The notes beneath the pieces are model-generated. The model saw nothing but the letters and a program-made list of their open reading frames with translations. It ran no database searches and had not been told where the DNA came from. Positions 46,037 through 57,020 of a stretch of DNA of 63,301 nucleotides are shown in pieces (position 1 is the stretch's first letter; every line of letters begins with the position of its first letter). The translations under genes and the position numbers were made by a program. Origin of the DNA: Bacteroidota bacterium (lineage in GTDB: Bacteria; Bacteroidota; Bacteroidia; Chitinophagales; Chitinophagaceae); assembly GCA_018266455.1 (NCBI GenBank), contig JAFEAJ010000021.1:1-63301 (forward strand), read 5' to 3'.

Positions 46037-46933
46037 TCAGTTCATGTTCCTATACTCAACAGGCGTTACTCCTGTCTTTTGTTTGAAAAGCCTGGTAAAG
46101 TGTTGCGGGTATTTAAAACCCAGGTCATAGGCAATTTCGCTGATGGATTTGCTTTGGTCAAAAATCCGTTCTTTGGCGACATCAATTACTTTAGCCTGCA
46201 TGTATGCCTGGGCAGAAACACCTGTTTCTTTTTTTATCAGGTCGCCGAAATAACCTGCGGATAAATGCAACTCATCCGCACAATACCCTACTGAAGGCAG
46301 GCCGATGGTTTGAGGTTTATCTGACTGGTAATATTTATTCAACAAGGTTTCAAATTTTTCCACAATGCCTTTATGAATGTTTTCACGAGTGATAAACTGG
46401 CGGTCATAAAAACGGATGCAGTAGTTTAGGAACAACTCAATATTATCTACAATGAGTGTTTTGCTGTGCTTGTCAATCGCGTGTTCCAGTTCATATTCAA
46501 TTTTTGAAAAACAGTCCAGCACTATTTTTCTTTCCCGTTCAGACACATGCAAGGCTTCGGTTGACTGATAACTGAAAAAAGTATAATCCTCAATATGTTT
46601 TCCTAGCGGAGTGCCGTGAATTAAATCAGCAGAAAATATCAGCGCATAGCCCTTTGGCTGATAGGTTTCACCATTACTATTTAACCCGGCAACTTGTCCG
46701 GGTGCCAAAAAAACCAATGTGCCTTCCTGGTAATCGTAAGTCTGTTTGCCATAAGTTAAATCACCGCATTTTACATCCTTTAAAAAAATGGTGTAGAAAC
46801 CGAAATACATTTTCGAACCCTGGCGTGGATCTGCTTTTGATAAATCCACAACACTCACCATCGGATGTAGTGTTTCATTGTTGTTGAAAACATTGTAATC
46901 ATTGATGGTTTCAAACCGCCTGATATTGTCCAT
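46037..46933 (-). CDS. AraC-family transcriptional regulator 1
   Basis: 298 aa. An N-terminal cupin-like sensing domain (about 1-160; YQEGTLVFLAPGQVAG, ALIFSADLIHGTPLG) is followed by a double helix-turn-helix C-terminal domain (about 195-298; SVGYCADELHLSAGYFGDLIKKETGVSAQAYM and EIAYDLGFKYPQHFTRLFKQKTGVTPVEYR). Its start is 70 bp from operator copy A (47003-47038), and TACTTTTG, an exact -7 box, precedes it on the minus strand. One of three AraC genes beside copies of the same operator; any of them could bind it. Convergent with the GH79 gene. Confidence 0.93.
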   Translation of the reverse strand: MDNIRRFETINDYNVFNNNETLHPMVSVVDLSKADPRQGSKMYFGFYTIFLKDVKCGDLTYGKQTYDYQEGTLVFLAPGQVAGLNSNGETYQPKGYALIFSADLIHGTPLGKHIEDYTFFSYQSTEALHVSERERKIVLDCFSKIEYELEHAIDKHSKTLIVDNIELFLNYCIRFYDRQFITRENIHKGIVEKFETLLNKYYQSDKPQTIGLPSVGYCADELHLSAGYFGDLIKKETGVSAQAYMQAKVIDVAKERIFDQSKSISEIAYDLGFKYPQHFTRLFKQKTGVTPVEYRNMN

Positions 46934-47002
46934 AGAATTTTATTTTGTCTATTCAAAAGTAGAACAAAACCCATCGCATTCTCATTGTGTATTTGCGAAT
47001 CA

Positions 47003-47068
47003 GCAATATTGGTAGGAAAATCCGTAATCTGTATTATGAAATAGTTTACTCCGCTGAAATCCTTATCA
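47003..47068 (+). promoter_or_regulatory. AraC operator copy A (orphan)
   Basis: Half-sites GCAATATTGGTAGG (from 47003) and GTAATCTGTATTATG (from 47024), 21 bp apart, as in copies B-E. CCTTATC, a degraded form of the CCTTTGC -7 box, lies at 47061, exactly 37 nt after the start of the second half-site. It points rightward into the 3' end of the opposing PQQ-dehydrogenase gene, so no gene is now served by it in that direction; it may act on the AraC 1 gene instead. Confidence 0.6.
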
Positions 47069-48308
47069 ACCTTCCATTATCTGCATCCGTTACCACCCAC
47101 AATGCCCCGTCAGGACCTTCTACGACATCTCTTACTCTTTGATGATTGTCAATCAATAATCGTTCTTCACCAATTACTTTATTATCTTTTATCACTAAAC
47201 GAATCAGGTGTTGACCGGCCAAAGCAGATACAAACAAATTATTTTTCCATTCGGGAATCAACTTTCCTGAATAAAAGGCAATGCCCGATGGCGCTACCGC
47301 AGGATCCCAATAATAGACGGGTTGTTCCATTCCGGCCTGGGCTGTTTTGCCGCCATCCACCGGTTGGCCACTATATTCAGTACCATACGCAATCACGGGC
47401 CAGCCATAATTTTTGCCCGGCTTTATAATATTGATTTCATCTCCGCCTTGCGGGCCATGTTCAGTTTCCCATAGGTCGCCAGTCTCCGGATTGAAAGCCA
47501 GTCCCTGCGGATTGCGATGGCCGTAAGACCATATTTCTTTCTTTGCATTGGCACTGTCGGGAAAGGTTGGATTCCCTGCCGCTGGCGATCCGTCTTTATT
47601 GATACGCAAAATCTTTCCAAGATCGGAACTCAACCATTGCGCCTGCACACGCACATTGTCTAAAAATCGTTCGCCGGTTGTTACCAAAAGTTTTCCTTCT
47701 TTATCAAACAGTAATCTTGAACCAAGATGTGCCGGAACAAACTCATCAGGTTTCACCCTGAAAATGACTTTTACATTTTCTACTCTTTTTTCATAATTAG
47801 ATAATCTTGCAGAAGCCACTGCTATTCCGTTGGCGCCGCTTTTCCGGGGTTCATCGTAAGAAAAAAAGAATGTGCGGTTATTTTTAAAATCAGGATCGAG
47901 TACCAAATCAAGTAAGCCTCCGTCCGCCATGTTCACTACGCGAGGCATTCCACTTAATGTATCGCTTACTGTTCCATCGGTTGAAACTATTCTGAGTGTT
48001 CCTCTTTTTTCTGTAATCAATATTTTTCCATCAGGCATAAAAGCAAGACTCCAGGGGTGAGAAAGTTTGTCGTTAACAACGGTTACTTCGTACGGCGTTT
48101 TTGTAATCACCGCCACTGCTCTTGTTTGTCCTGCAAATGCAGGATGTTGATTTTTGGCATTTGGCAGCCTTGTCTCTAATGTTGTTCCTTCAACAGGTTT
48201 CACATCTGGCGGAGGTGCGCCGAGGACAGAGAGTTGTGCATTGGCATTATTCATATTTGCTATTGCAAGTAATATGATTATGATCAAACTGCTTTTCATT
48301 TTTTTCAT
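47046..48308 (-). CDS. PQQ-dependent sugar dehydrogenase (sorbosone/glucose dehydrogenase family), exported
   Basis: 420 aa with signal peptide (LIIIILLAIANMNNANAQ, about residues 7-24; start at the first or fourth codon). The propeller motifs LSHPWSLAFMPDGKILITEKRG (about 81-102), PAHLGSRLLFDKEGKLLVTTG (catalytic His region, about 191-211), YGHRNPQGLAFNPETGDLWETEHGPQGGDEIN (about 252-283) and KNYGWPVIAYG are those of soluble PQQ glucose dehydrogenases (PF07995). It oxidises aldoses to lactones in the periplasm. The cytochrome c and propeller genes upstream on the same strand make up a coherent oxidation chain. No PQQ biosynthesis genes are in the window. Confidence 0.9.
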   Translation of the reverse strand: MKKMKSSLIIIILLAIANMNNANAQLSVLGAPPPDVKPVEGTTLETRLPNAKNQHPAFAGQTRAVAVITKTPYEVTVVNDKLSHPWSLAFMPDGKILITEKRGTLRIVSTDGTVSDTLSGMPRVVNMADGGLLDLVLDPDFKNNRTFFFSYDEPRKSGANGIAVASARLSNYEKRVENVKVIFRVKPDEFVPAHLGSRLLFDKEGKLLVTTGERFLDNVRVQAQWLSSDLGKILRINKDGSPAAGNPTFPDSANAKKEIWSYGHRNPQGLAFNPETGDLWETEHGPQGGDEINIIKPGKNYGWPVIAYGTEYSGQPVDGGKTAQAGMEQPVYYWDPAVAPSGIAFYSGKLIPEWKNNLFVSALAGQHLIRLVIKDNKVIGEERLLIDNHQRVRDVVEGPDGALWVVTDADNGRLIRISAE

Positions 48309-48372
48309 TTTTAAAAATTTGAAACTTTACTCATCAACACATTTTGATTCACCGGTCAGGTAAATGATAGTG

Positions 48373-48717
48373 TCAGGGTTTTTTCCCAGGAACAGTTTTT
48401 TTCTGTGACTTACGAATGTAGGCGGCTATATCTTCAATTTGTTTCGCAGTAAGTACTCCTTCAAATTTTGCCATTTGCGTATTGGGAATTCCATTGCTAA
48501 TGGTTTTAATTAGCGAATCAAGACTTCCTCCGTGTTGCCATTTCGTTTTAATAAGCGTTGTGGCCCGGCCACCTTCCATGTTTTGTCCGTGGCAGGTGGT
48601 GCAGTAAATGAGATACAATTGATTTGCGGATTGGCCTGGTGCATACAAAGAAATCGTAAGGCCAAAAAATAATATTAAAAGGTATCTTCTTTTCATGTCC
48701 TGTAAATAATTTTTCAT
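48373..48717 (-). CDS. Small exported c-type cytochrome
   Basis: 114 aa (ATG at 48696 is an alternative start: MKRRYLLILFFGLTISLYAPGQ). Signal peptide, then YLIYCTTCHGQNMEGG with the haem-binding CxxCH motif, and a distal Met candidate in IPNTQMAKFEGVLTAKQIEDIAAYIRKSQ. Single-haem class I cytochrome c in the periplasm, suited to accept electrons from the PQQ dehydrogenase encoded 64 bp downstream. Confidence 0.9.
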   Translation of the reverse strand: MKNYLQDMKRRYLLILFFGLTISLYAPGQSANQLYLIYCTTCHGQNMEGGRATTLIKTKWQHGGSLDSLIKTISNGIPNTQMAKFEGVLTAKQIEDIAAYIRKSQKKTVPGKKP

Positions 48718-48730
48718 TTTTTTGAAAAGC

Positions 48731-49564
48731 TTATTTTACTTCGTAAGCATAGAGCACATTGTGCTGATCTGAAGTCATATACACTATCTTTTTTGCAGCA
48801 TCATAATAGATGATCCCGCAGGGAATTTGTTTGCTCCTGTTATCAAGCAAAATTTGGTTTGAGCCATCTGCATTGATATAGTAAAAAATGCCGCTCCAGT
48901 TTGTTGCCAAAAATTCTTTGTCATTCACCATTTGGAGCCCGTTCATATTTCTATCCATTCCCGTTGAGATGGTAGTGAGGTTTTTATCTTTATCTGCTTT
49001 TACAAGATTGCCTGCTGTTAAAATATACAAATCGCTGCCATGCGAATACAGGCCTGCTGCATAGCCCAATTTATCAAGGTAAAGAGATGGTTTGCCATTT
49101 TCAATTTTATATATTTTACCGGCAAATAAATCACTCACATATACAATTCCTTTTTTATCAATGGCGATGTTGTGCAGTAATTGCGCGCCTTCAATTTTAA
49201 TATGGGTTACAATGGCTGCTTTATCTGCGTCTATCACAACCACTTCATCCAAATCAGCAGCGTAGATAAGATTTTTATAACGCTGGATATCTTTTGGCGC
49301 GTTCATACCGGTTACCCAGTTCAGGTTGATGACTTTTCCATCCAGCCCAACGGTGCTGATTGAACCCTGCCCGTCCTTTTCTATCGGATTGCCGATGGTG
49401 TTAGAAACGTACAACAACTTACCATCCTCCGAGGGAACAACGCCTTCCGAAAACTGGAACACTGAATCTGTCTGCCAGATTTCCTGTAGAGAATGTTGCG
49501 CTTTTAGTTGTTGATTAGAGCATAAAATGAATGAGGCTGATAAAATAGTGAGAACTTTTTTCAT
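48731..49564 (-). CDS. Exported six-bladed-propeller protein, SMP-30/NHL-like (copy 1)
   Basis: 277 aa with signal peptide ending LKAQ. Repeated beta-blade motifs: EDGKLLYVSNTIGNPIEKDGQGSISTV (about 46-72), DKKGIVYVSDLFAGKIYKIENGKPS (about 138-162), and TNWSGIFYYINADGSNQILLDN (about 218-239). Some relatives are gluconolactonase/SMP-30-like enzymes, which would fit hydrolysing the lactone made by the PQQ dehydrogenase two genes on; the active-site residues are not certain here. The 267-aa protein at 58218 is a paralogue. TACCTTTG, an exact -7 box, precedes the ATG on the minus strand. Confidence 0.8.
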   Translation of the reverse strand: MKKVLTILSASFILCSNQQLKAQHSLQEIWQTDSVFQFSEGVVPSEDGKLLYVSNTIGNPIEKDGQGSISTVGLDGKVINLNWVTGMNAPKDIQRYKNLIYAADLDEVVVIDADKAAIVTHIKIEGAQLLHNIAIDKKGIVYVSDLFAGKIYKIENGKPSLYLDKLGYAAGLYSHGSDLYILTAGNLVKADKDKNLTTISTGMDRNMNGLQMVNDKEFLATNWSGIFYYINADGSNQILLDNRSKQIPCGIIYYDAAKKIVYMTSDQHNVLYAYEVK

Positions 49565-49641
49565 GGCTTTTAATTTTTACACAAAGGTATTGCGGCCATG
49601 AGCGTTGCCGGTAACAGATATCAAACAAATGATTAATGAAA

Positions 49642-50523
49642 TCAAACAGTTTGTAAACGTAGCGAAGATGGAGTGGCGCCGGTTTCTCTTTTGAAGTAGT
49701 TATTGAAATGAGAAGGATACTCAAAGCCCAGGCTGTATGCAATTTCTGCTACTGTCCAGTCTGTATGCAATAACAGCGATTTTGCTTCGGTGACCGTTCT
49801 TTCGGCAATAAGCGTGGTGGTTGACTTTCCGGTAATTTCTTTTACGGAACGATTTAAATGATTGACATGCACCGCTAAACTATTTGCAAAGTCCTGCGCT
49901 GTCTTGAGCTGCGTAGAACGATCAGAGGAATCAACAGGAAATTGCCGGTCTAATAAATCAAGAAAAACAGATGTGATTCGTTCAGCAGCATTTTTTTGAG
50001 TGTAATAGTTTTCTGCCGGTTGCATTTTCAATGCTTCGTGAATAATTAACTGGATATAATTGCGTATCAAATCATCTTTGAAAGCATAGCCGGTGTCGGC
50101 GTCAGCAAGCATTTTCTGAAAGAGTGTAGTGATAAATTTTCCCTGTTCTTCATTCAAATTAAAAATAGGGGTACCGCCGAATTTAAACAGCGGCGATTGT
50201 TGCAGGCTCTCCACATGGCGGTTACCTGAATTGAAAAATTCTTCTGAAAAGAGCACACAATAACCTCCATAATTTTCGGAAATAATTTTCCATGAAAAAG
50301 GTATGTGCGGATTGCCAAAAAATAAAATCGTTCCGTCGGTTTCAAAACTTCTTTCAGCATAATGTACCACGTGATTGCCGGTATTCACACAAATCTTGTA
50401 AAACTCCTTCCTGTCGTAATATTGAAAAACGTAGTTCTCGCTTTTTATTTCATAAACTATGAAGCCTTTGCGTTTCAACTCGGCATAAAAGTCTGAACTA
50501 TATGGATCGGAACGTTTAGGCAT
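49642..50523 (-). CDS. AraC-family transcriptional regulator 2
   Basis: 293 aa from the ATG at 50523 (MPKRSDPYSSDFYAELKRKGF). An open frame to 50652 would run through operator copy B and has an unlikely composition, so the short start is chosen. Sensing domain with NYGGYCVLFSEEFFNSG (about 100-116), then a double helix-turn-helix: FANSLAVHVNHLNRSVKEITGKSTTTLIAE and EIAYSLGFEYPSHFNNYFKRETGATPSSLR. It is divergent from the carboxylesterase gene, with the operator in between, which fits autoregulation plus activation. Confidence 0.9.
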   Translation of the reverse strand: MPKRSDPYSSDFYAELKRKGFIVYEIKSENYVFQYYDRKEFYKICVNTGNHVVHYAERSFETDGTILFFGNPHIPFSWKIISENYGGYCVLFSEEFFNSGNRHVESLQQSPLFKFGGTPIFNLNEEQGKFITTLFQKMLADADTGYAFKDDLIRNYIQLIIHEALKMQPAENYYTQKNAAERITSVFLDLLDRQFPVDSSDRSTQLKTAQDFANSLAVHVNHLNRSVKEITGKSTTTLIAERTVTEAKSLLLHTDWTVAEIAYSLGFEYPSHFNNYFKRETGATPSSLRLQTV

Positions 50524-50597
50524 ATTGCTAAGGTAAGAAAAAAAGGAGCTGATTTTTGAACATAATCTCAAAGCGACAGAAGGATTAAATGTAACAA

Positions 50598-50663
50598 GCA
50601 ATATTGGTAGATAAATCCGCAATCTGTATAACATACGGGCAAAAAAATACAAAGACCTTTACA
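50598..50663 (+). promoter_or_regulatory. AraC operator copy B and carboxylesterase promoter
   Basis: GCAATATTGGTAGA from 50598 and GCAATCTGTATAACA from 50619, 21 bp apart. The -7-type box CCTTTAC begins at 50656, 37 nt after the second half-site, and the carboxylesterase ATG is at 50691. Lies between AraC 2 (start 50523) and the esterase. Confidence 0.75.
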
Positions 50664-50690
50664 TCGCAAATAAATTTAAAATCTTGCACG

Positions 50691-52313
50691 ATGAAAAAAT
50701 TACTAATAGCGTTTACATTATTCAGCACTTATAATTTGTATGCTCAGCAAAGCGGTTCAACATCAGGCCCTACGGTGCAAACTGCATCCGGTATGTTACG
50801 CGGCGAAACTGAAGGAGATGTTACCAGCTTTAAAGGAATTCCTTATGCAGCATCGCCCACAGGCGAATACCGCTGGAGGCCGCCCCAACCTGTAAAAGCA
50901 TGGAAAGGGATTCGGGATGCAACCAAATTCGGTGCAGAGTGTGCACAGGTAAACTTTCGGAACAGAGATTCGATTGCAAATGGTTCTTCCGAAGACTGCC
51001 TGTTCCTGAATATGTGGTTGCCCGCTCATACTGTCAGGAATGCAAAACTTCCGGTAATGGTCTGGGTTCATGGTGGCGCATTTCTGTTTGGCAGCGGATC
51101 ACAGCCTGATTTTTCAGGTGTACAATTTGCAAAGCAGGGCGTTATTCTTATCACTTTTAATTATCGTCTCGGGCGGCTTGGCTTTTTTGCATTTCCTGCT
51201 CTGAGTAAAGAGCACCCTGAAGAGCCAAAAGGCAACTATGCTTACATGGACCAGATTGCGGCGCTTCAATGGGTGCAAAAGAATATTGCGGCATTTGGAG
51301 GTAACCCAAAAAACGTTACTATTTTCGGAGAATCCGCAGGTGGCGTTTCTGTTCATTCACTTCTAACCATACCACAAGCAAATGGCCTTTTCCAAAAAGC
51401 AATCATCGAGTCGGGCGGTGGCCGCGATGGAGTGTTAACAGGCAGGCCTATACATAAAGACAGCTCAGATAAATACTACGCTGCTTCTGCGGAAACGATA
51501 GGAATCAACTTTGCCCGTAAACATGGAATTGAAGGTACTGACGCAGCGGCATTGGCTAAACTACGTGCCCTGAGCATTGAAGAGATTGTAGATGGCGGAC
51601 AGGAAACTGATGGCCCCAATGGCCCGCGTACTTACTCCGGTCCGATTTTGGATGGTAAACTGGTGGAAGAAACTGCTGAGAGTGCATACAAGTCCGGCAA
51701 AGAGGCACGTGTCCCAATCATCATCGGGTCGAACAGTGCGGAAGTTCCGGCCGGTTTCGTAAATGCCGCTTCAAAGGAAGAACTGTTTGAAAAATTCGGC
51801 AACCTGAAGAATCAGGCCATTGCCGCTTATGACCCTCATGATACCACTGATTTAGCGAAGTTGCTCACCATGGTGAATACCGATGTGGTGTGGGCAGAGC
51901 CTGCGCGGTTTACTGCAAATGCTTTTGTTTCAGTCGGAGAACCGGCCTATGTTTACCGGTTTTCTTATGTACCTGCAGCGTTGCAACAAATGATGCGCAA
52001 TGGCGCACCGCACGGATCTGAAGTGCCTTATGTGTTCAACAACCTCAGGGACTTTAATAATTTTAAAGTTGCCCCACGTGACAAAGAAGTTGCCGGGATG
52101 ATGAATACTTATTGGGCAAACTTTGCCAAAACCGGCAACCCTAATGGAAAAGGGCTCACCACGTGGCCAGCCTTCAATCCTGAAAAAGACACCATCATAG
52201 ACTTTCGTCCGGATGGATCAGCAAAAGGCGAAGCCGATCCTAATAAGGCAAGATTGGACGTAATAGAAAAGGCAGCTAAATCGGGCATCATATTATTGAG
52301 GGGAGGAATTTAA
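50691..52313 (+). CDS. Type B carboxylesterase, exported
   Basis: 540 aa from [20 protein letters not shown], a signal peptide; the open frame to 50604 runs through the operator and is rejected. Alpha/beta-hydrolase with oxyanion [13 protein letters not shown] (about 120-132), nucleophile [17 protein letters not shown] (about 205-221; Ser in GESAG), and catalytic His in [13 protein letters not shown] (about 438-450). It hydrolyses carboxylic esters outside the cytoplasmic membrane. Directly downstream of operator B, it belongs to the AraC regulon and is followed 78 bp later by another esterase. Confidence 0.93.
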   Translation: MKKLLIAFTLFSTYNLYAQQSGSTSGPTVQTASGMLRGETEGDVTSFKGIPYAASPTGEYRWRPPQPVKAWKGIRDATKFGAECAQVNFRNRDSIANGSSEDCLFLNMWLPAHTVRNAKLPVMVWVHGGAFLFGSGSQPDFSGVQFAKQGVILITFNYRLGRLGFFAFPALSKEHPEEPKGNYAYMDQIAALQWVQKNIAAFGGNPKNVTIFGESAGGVSVHSLLTIPQANGLFQKAIIESGGGRDGVLTGRPIHKDSSDKYYAASAETIGINFARKHGIEGTDAAALAKLRALSIEEIVDGGQETDGPNGPRTYSGPILDGKLVEETAESAYKSGKEARVPIIIGSNSAEVPAGFVNAASKEELFEKFGNLKNQAIAAYDPHDTTDLAKLLTMVNTDVVWAEPARFTANAFVSVGEPAYVYRFSYVPAALQQMMRNGAPHGSEVPYVFNNLRDFNNFKVAPRDKEVAGMMNTYWANFAKTGNPNGKGLTTWPAFNPEKDTIIDFRPDGSAKGEADPNKARLDVIEKAAKSGIILLRGGI

Positions 52314-52391
52314 AGTAGCAATGAAAATTGAATGTACTTTAGCAATATTCAATGAAAGGTCTGATGGGAACAAATACAAAATAGAAATTTT

Positions 52392-53285
52392 ATGAAAAAA
52401 GTTATTCCGGCTTTCCTACTGTTTTCAATATTTGCAACCAGTTGTTTTTCTCAAACCAATCCGGTAATAGATGCATTTCCGCCAGGAACCTTATTAAAGG
52501 CAAACATTCCTTACAACAATGATACGCTGCAAAAACATTTGCTTGATATTTACTTACCGACAAATGCAAAAGGGAAAATACCCTTAGTGATTCTTATACA
52601 TGGAGGCGGTTGGTTAGTGAACGATAAATATGCCGATATTGGTTACATGAGAAAGACGGTTGCCGAAATCGTCAGCAGCGGTTTTGCACTTGCGTCTATT
52701 GATTATCGTTTCAGTACACAAGCTGTTTTTCCGGCACAAATTCAGGACTGCAACCGTGCCGTTTCATTTTTGTACGACAATGCCGGTAAATATGGTTTCG
52801 ATACAAAACGATTTGCGGTGATGGGTTTTTCAGCAGGAGGACATTTGGCTTCTTTGTTGGGTTTATCTAAAAACAATAATGTCGAAAAATTTTTTATGCC
52901 GGGCACCAATAAATCATTTAGCATAAAAGCGGTGGTAGATTTTTATGGCCCTACAGATCTGATTTTATTTCCGGGCGCTGAGGATGAAAAATCTCCTGAA
53001 AGTATTTTGATTGGTGCCGCCCCGCTTGTACGTCCTGATTTAGCCAAAGCCGCCAGCCCGGTGACTTATGTTGATAAAAACGATCCGCCGTTCTTAATTA
53101 TTTATGGTGAAAAAGACCAGCTTGTTTCTCCAAAACAATCCCGCCTGTTAAGCTCCTGGCTCAACGTGGTGGGTGTTCCCAATGAAATTATCATGGTGAA
53201 AGATGCACCTCATTTTGGCGCGATGTTCGATGCGGATAGTATTAGAGTGAAGGTGATGGGGTTTTTGAAGAGGGAATTGAGATGA
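52392..53285 (+). CDS. Alpha/beta hydrolase (BD-FAE/acetyl-xylan-esterase type), exported
   Basis: 297 aa with signal peptide (FLLFSIFATSCFSQ, about 6-19). HGGGWLVNDKYAD (about 67-79), nucleophile in VMGFSAGGHLASLLG (about 145-159; Ser in GFSAGG), and acid/His in FLIIYGEKDQLVSPKQ and DAPHFGAMFD near the C-terminus. Typical of the feruloyl/acetyl-xylan esterase-like (BD-FAE) family. Probably co-transcribed with the carboxylesterase under operator B. Confidence 0.9.
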   Translation: MKKVIPAFLLFSIFATSCFSQTNPVIDAFPPGTLLKANIPYNNDTLQKHLLDIYLPTNAKGKIPLVILIHGGGWLVNDKYADIGYMRKTVAEIVSSGFALASIDYRFSTQAVFPAQIQDCNRAVSFLYDNAGKYGFDTKRFAVMGFSAGGHLASLLGLSKNNNVEKFFMPGTNKSFSIKAVVDFYGPTDLILFPGAEDEKSPESILIGAAPLVRPDLAKAASPVTYVDKNDPPFLIIYGEKDQLVSPKQSRLLSSWLNVVGVPNEIIMVKDAPHFGAMFDADSIRVKVMGFLKRELR

Positions 53286-53360
53286 GGGGTACAATAGCCA
53301 CTCATTTATGATACATTATTTTCTCACGCACTATCTCACATAAGGCAATGCTTCCAATCA

Positions 53361-55388
<2,028 letters not shown>

Positions 55389-55436
55389 ATATTTCCACGT
55401 TGGATAATTGAAAAAATCAAACATAAAAATCAAAAA

Positions 55437-56330
55437 ATGAAAACAATTCAAAAAACATTTGCAGCAATAATTATACTATTTGTTGCTTTACTGCAACAGG
55501 CCGTGGCGCAGGATTCAACTCCCTTTCCAAAAGGTGAAATAGGAAAGAACACCAATAATTACACCGGAACTATCTGGTTGAATGAATTGAGCACACCAGA
55601 CAGCATTTATCTTTTCGGAGTTGCCCAGGCCATTTATGCTCCGGGGTCAAAATTGGATTGGCACATTCATCCCGGTGGGCAAATTTTGTTGATTACAGAA
55701 GGCACAGGCTATTACCAGGAAAAAGGAAAACCAGTACAGATTGTACACAAGGGCGATGTCATCAAATGTGCGCCGGGTGTGGAACACTGGCATGGAGCCA
55801 CACCAAACAGTACATTCGCTTACGTTGCCATTTCTCCTTCAGATAAAGGGAAAACAATTTGGAAGCAACGGGTAACCGATAAAGAATATAACGGTATAAA
55901 ACCCGATCAGTCCCAAAAAGGTAAAGTATCACAACAAGATAGTTCTATATTTCCAAAAGGATTTGTGGCTCCTAACACCGATGATTACACGGGAACGGTT
56001 TGGCTTAATGGGCTAAGCAGGGAAGATAGCGACTTTCCTTTCAGTTTGATGCAGGCCACATTTGCGTCCGGTTCAAGACTGAGATGGCATATTCATCCGA
56101 AAGGACAAGTACTGCTTATCCTTAAAGGAACGGGTTATTATATGGAAAAAGGAAAGCCCGGACGTATCGTTCATCAGGGAGATGTGATTAAATGTACACC
56201 GGGCGCGGCTCATACACACATGGCAGCGCCGAACAGCGACTTTACTTATATTGGAATTGAAGGTAATGGAATAAAATGGTTGGATAGAGTAACCGATGAA
56301 GAATATGATTCAATGCAAAGCACAAAATAA
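55437..56330 (+). CDS. Exported two-domain cupin protein
   Basis: 297 aa from MKTIQKTFAAIIILFVALLQQAVAQ, a signal peptide; the open frame back to 55287 runs through the repeat and is rejected. Two tandem cupin domains, clearly an internal duplication: APGSKLDWHIHPGGQILLI with GDVIKCAPGVEHWHGA (about 80-145) and ASGSRLRWHIHPKGQVLLI with GDVIKCTPGAAHTHMA (about 215-275). Both keep the HxH and H metal ligands. Cupins of this type could be small-molecule isomerases or oxygenases or binding proteins. Flanked by the 98-bp repeats on both sides. Confidence 0.92.
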   Translation: MKTIQKTFAAIIILFVALLQQAVAQDSTPFPKGEIGKNTNNYTGTIWLNELSTPDSIYLFGVAQAIYAPGSKLDWHIHPGGQILLITEGTGYYQEKGKPVQIVHKGDVIKCAPGVEHWHGATPNSTFAYVAISPSDKGKTIWKQRVTDKEYNGIKPDQSQKGKVSQQDSSIFPKGFVAPNTDDYTGTVWLNGLSREDSDFPFSLMQATFASGSRLRWHIHPKGQVLLILKGTGYYMEKGKPGRIVHQGDVIKCTPGAAHTHMAAPNSDFTYIGIEGNGIKWLDRVTDEEYDSMQSTK

Positions 56331-56359
56331 GGTTAACAACCTTTTGAAGGTTGCCAACC
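56331..56359. repeat. Palindromic element after the cupin gene
   Basis: Imperfect inverted repeat GGTTAACAACCTT / AAGGTTGCCAACC around TTG, directly after the cupin stop codon. Resembles a REP-like palindrome family; it also lies next to the second 98-bp repeat. Confidence 0.7.
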
Positions 56360-56370
56360 TTTAATCAAAA

Positions 56371-56468
56371 CAGGTAGAAACCGGTGAAGACCTATAAGGT
56401 TTTCAAAACCTTATAGGTCTATACACCATCGCAGTAAACAAATAAATAAGGAAGATTTTTATTTAACA
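56371..56468. repeat. 98-bp direct repeat, copy 2, with palindrome
   Basis: Exactly 1080 bp after copy 1, differing at five positions and carrying the same perfect 31-bp palindrome (56389-56419). It even copies the ACAGGTAG that is the stop of the AKR gene in copy 1, although no AKR precedes it here, so a duplication event is implied. Confidence 0.85.
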
Positions 56469-56481
56469 CAAAAACAAAACA

Positions 56482-56997
56482 ATGATGGAAAAATTAATTC
56501 CTGGAATATGCATTCTTATCATGAGTGTACAACTGTCCTTTGCACAGCAGCCACCAACAGAAACAATAAAAACTTCTGCAAATAACACACCCGAACAACA
56601 GGAAATCATCAATCTCTCAAAAAAGAAATGGGATTGGATGGCTGATAAAAATGTAGATTCATTAAGCGTGCTTTTTGACGATAAAAGTATGTTCGTTCAC
56701 ATGGGCGGAAGCTGGGGAAAAGAACCGGAACTCAATACCATTAAAAGCGGAGGTATCTGGTACAAGAAAGCAGAAGTTTATTCAGTAATAGTAAACATGT
56801 TTGGCAATACAGCCATACTGTTAAATGATATTGATTTGGTGGCTGTGGTTGGAGGCAACACTGTTACCAATCCGTTTATGGTAACGGAAGTTTATATTAA
56901 AGAAAACGGAAGATGGAAGATGGCTCAACTCACTTTCTCACACCTGATGAGGCCCGTGAAAATGAAAACCAATGACAACAATAGCAATTCACAATAG
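56482..56997 (+). CDS. Exported SnoaL/NTF2-like protein (DUF4440 type), copy 1
   Basis: 171 aa with a signal peptide (IPGICILIMSVQLSFAQ). The conical alpha+beta NTF2-like fold is suggested by LSKKKWDWMADKNVDSLSVLFDDKSMFVHMGG and the WKMAQLTFSHLM end. Such proteins range from small-molecule isomerases or lyases to pure binders. The other SnoaL-like gene is at 62595. It precedes a Tat-exported AKR gene by 23 bp. Confidence 0.8.
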   Translation: MMEKLIPGICILIMSVQLSFAQQPPTETIKTSANNTPEQQEIINLSKKKWDWMADKNVDSLSVLFDDKSMFVHMGGSWGKEPELNTIKSGGIWYKKAEVYSVIVNMFGNTAILLNDIDLVAVVGGNTVTNPFMVTEVYIKENGRWKMAQLTFSHLMRPVKMKTNDNNSNSQ

Positions 56998-57020
56998 CAA
57001 AACTTTAAAATCTAACAATC

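Noticed and set aside
50524..50652. N-terminal extension of AraC regulator 2
   Set aside because: Runs through the operator and the divergent promoter; the conserved part starts at the ATG at 50523.
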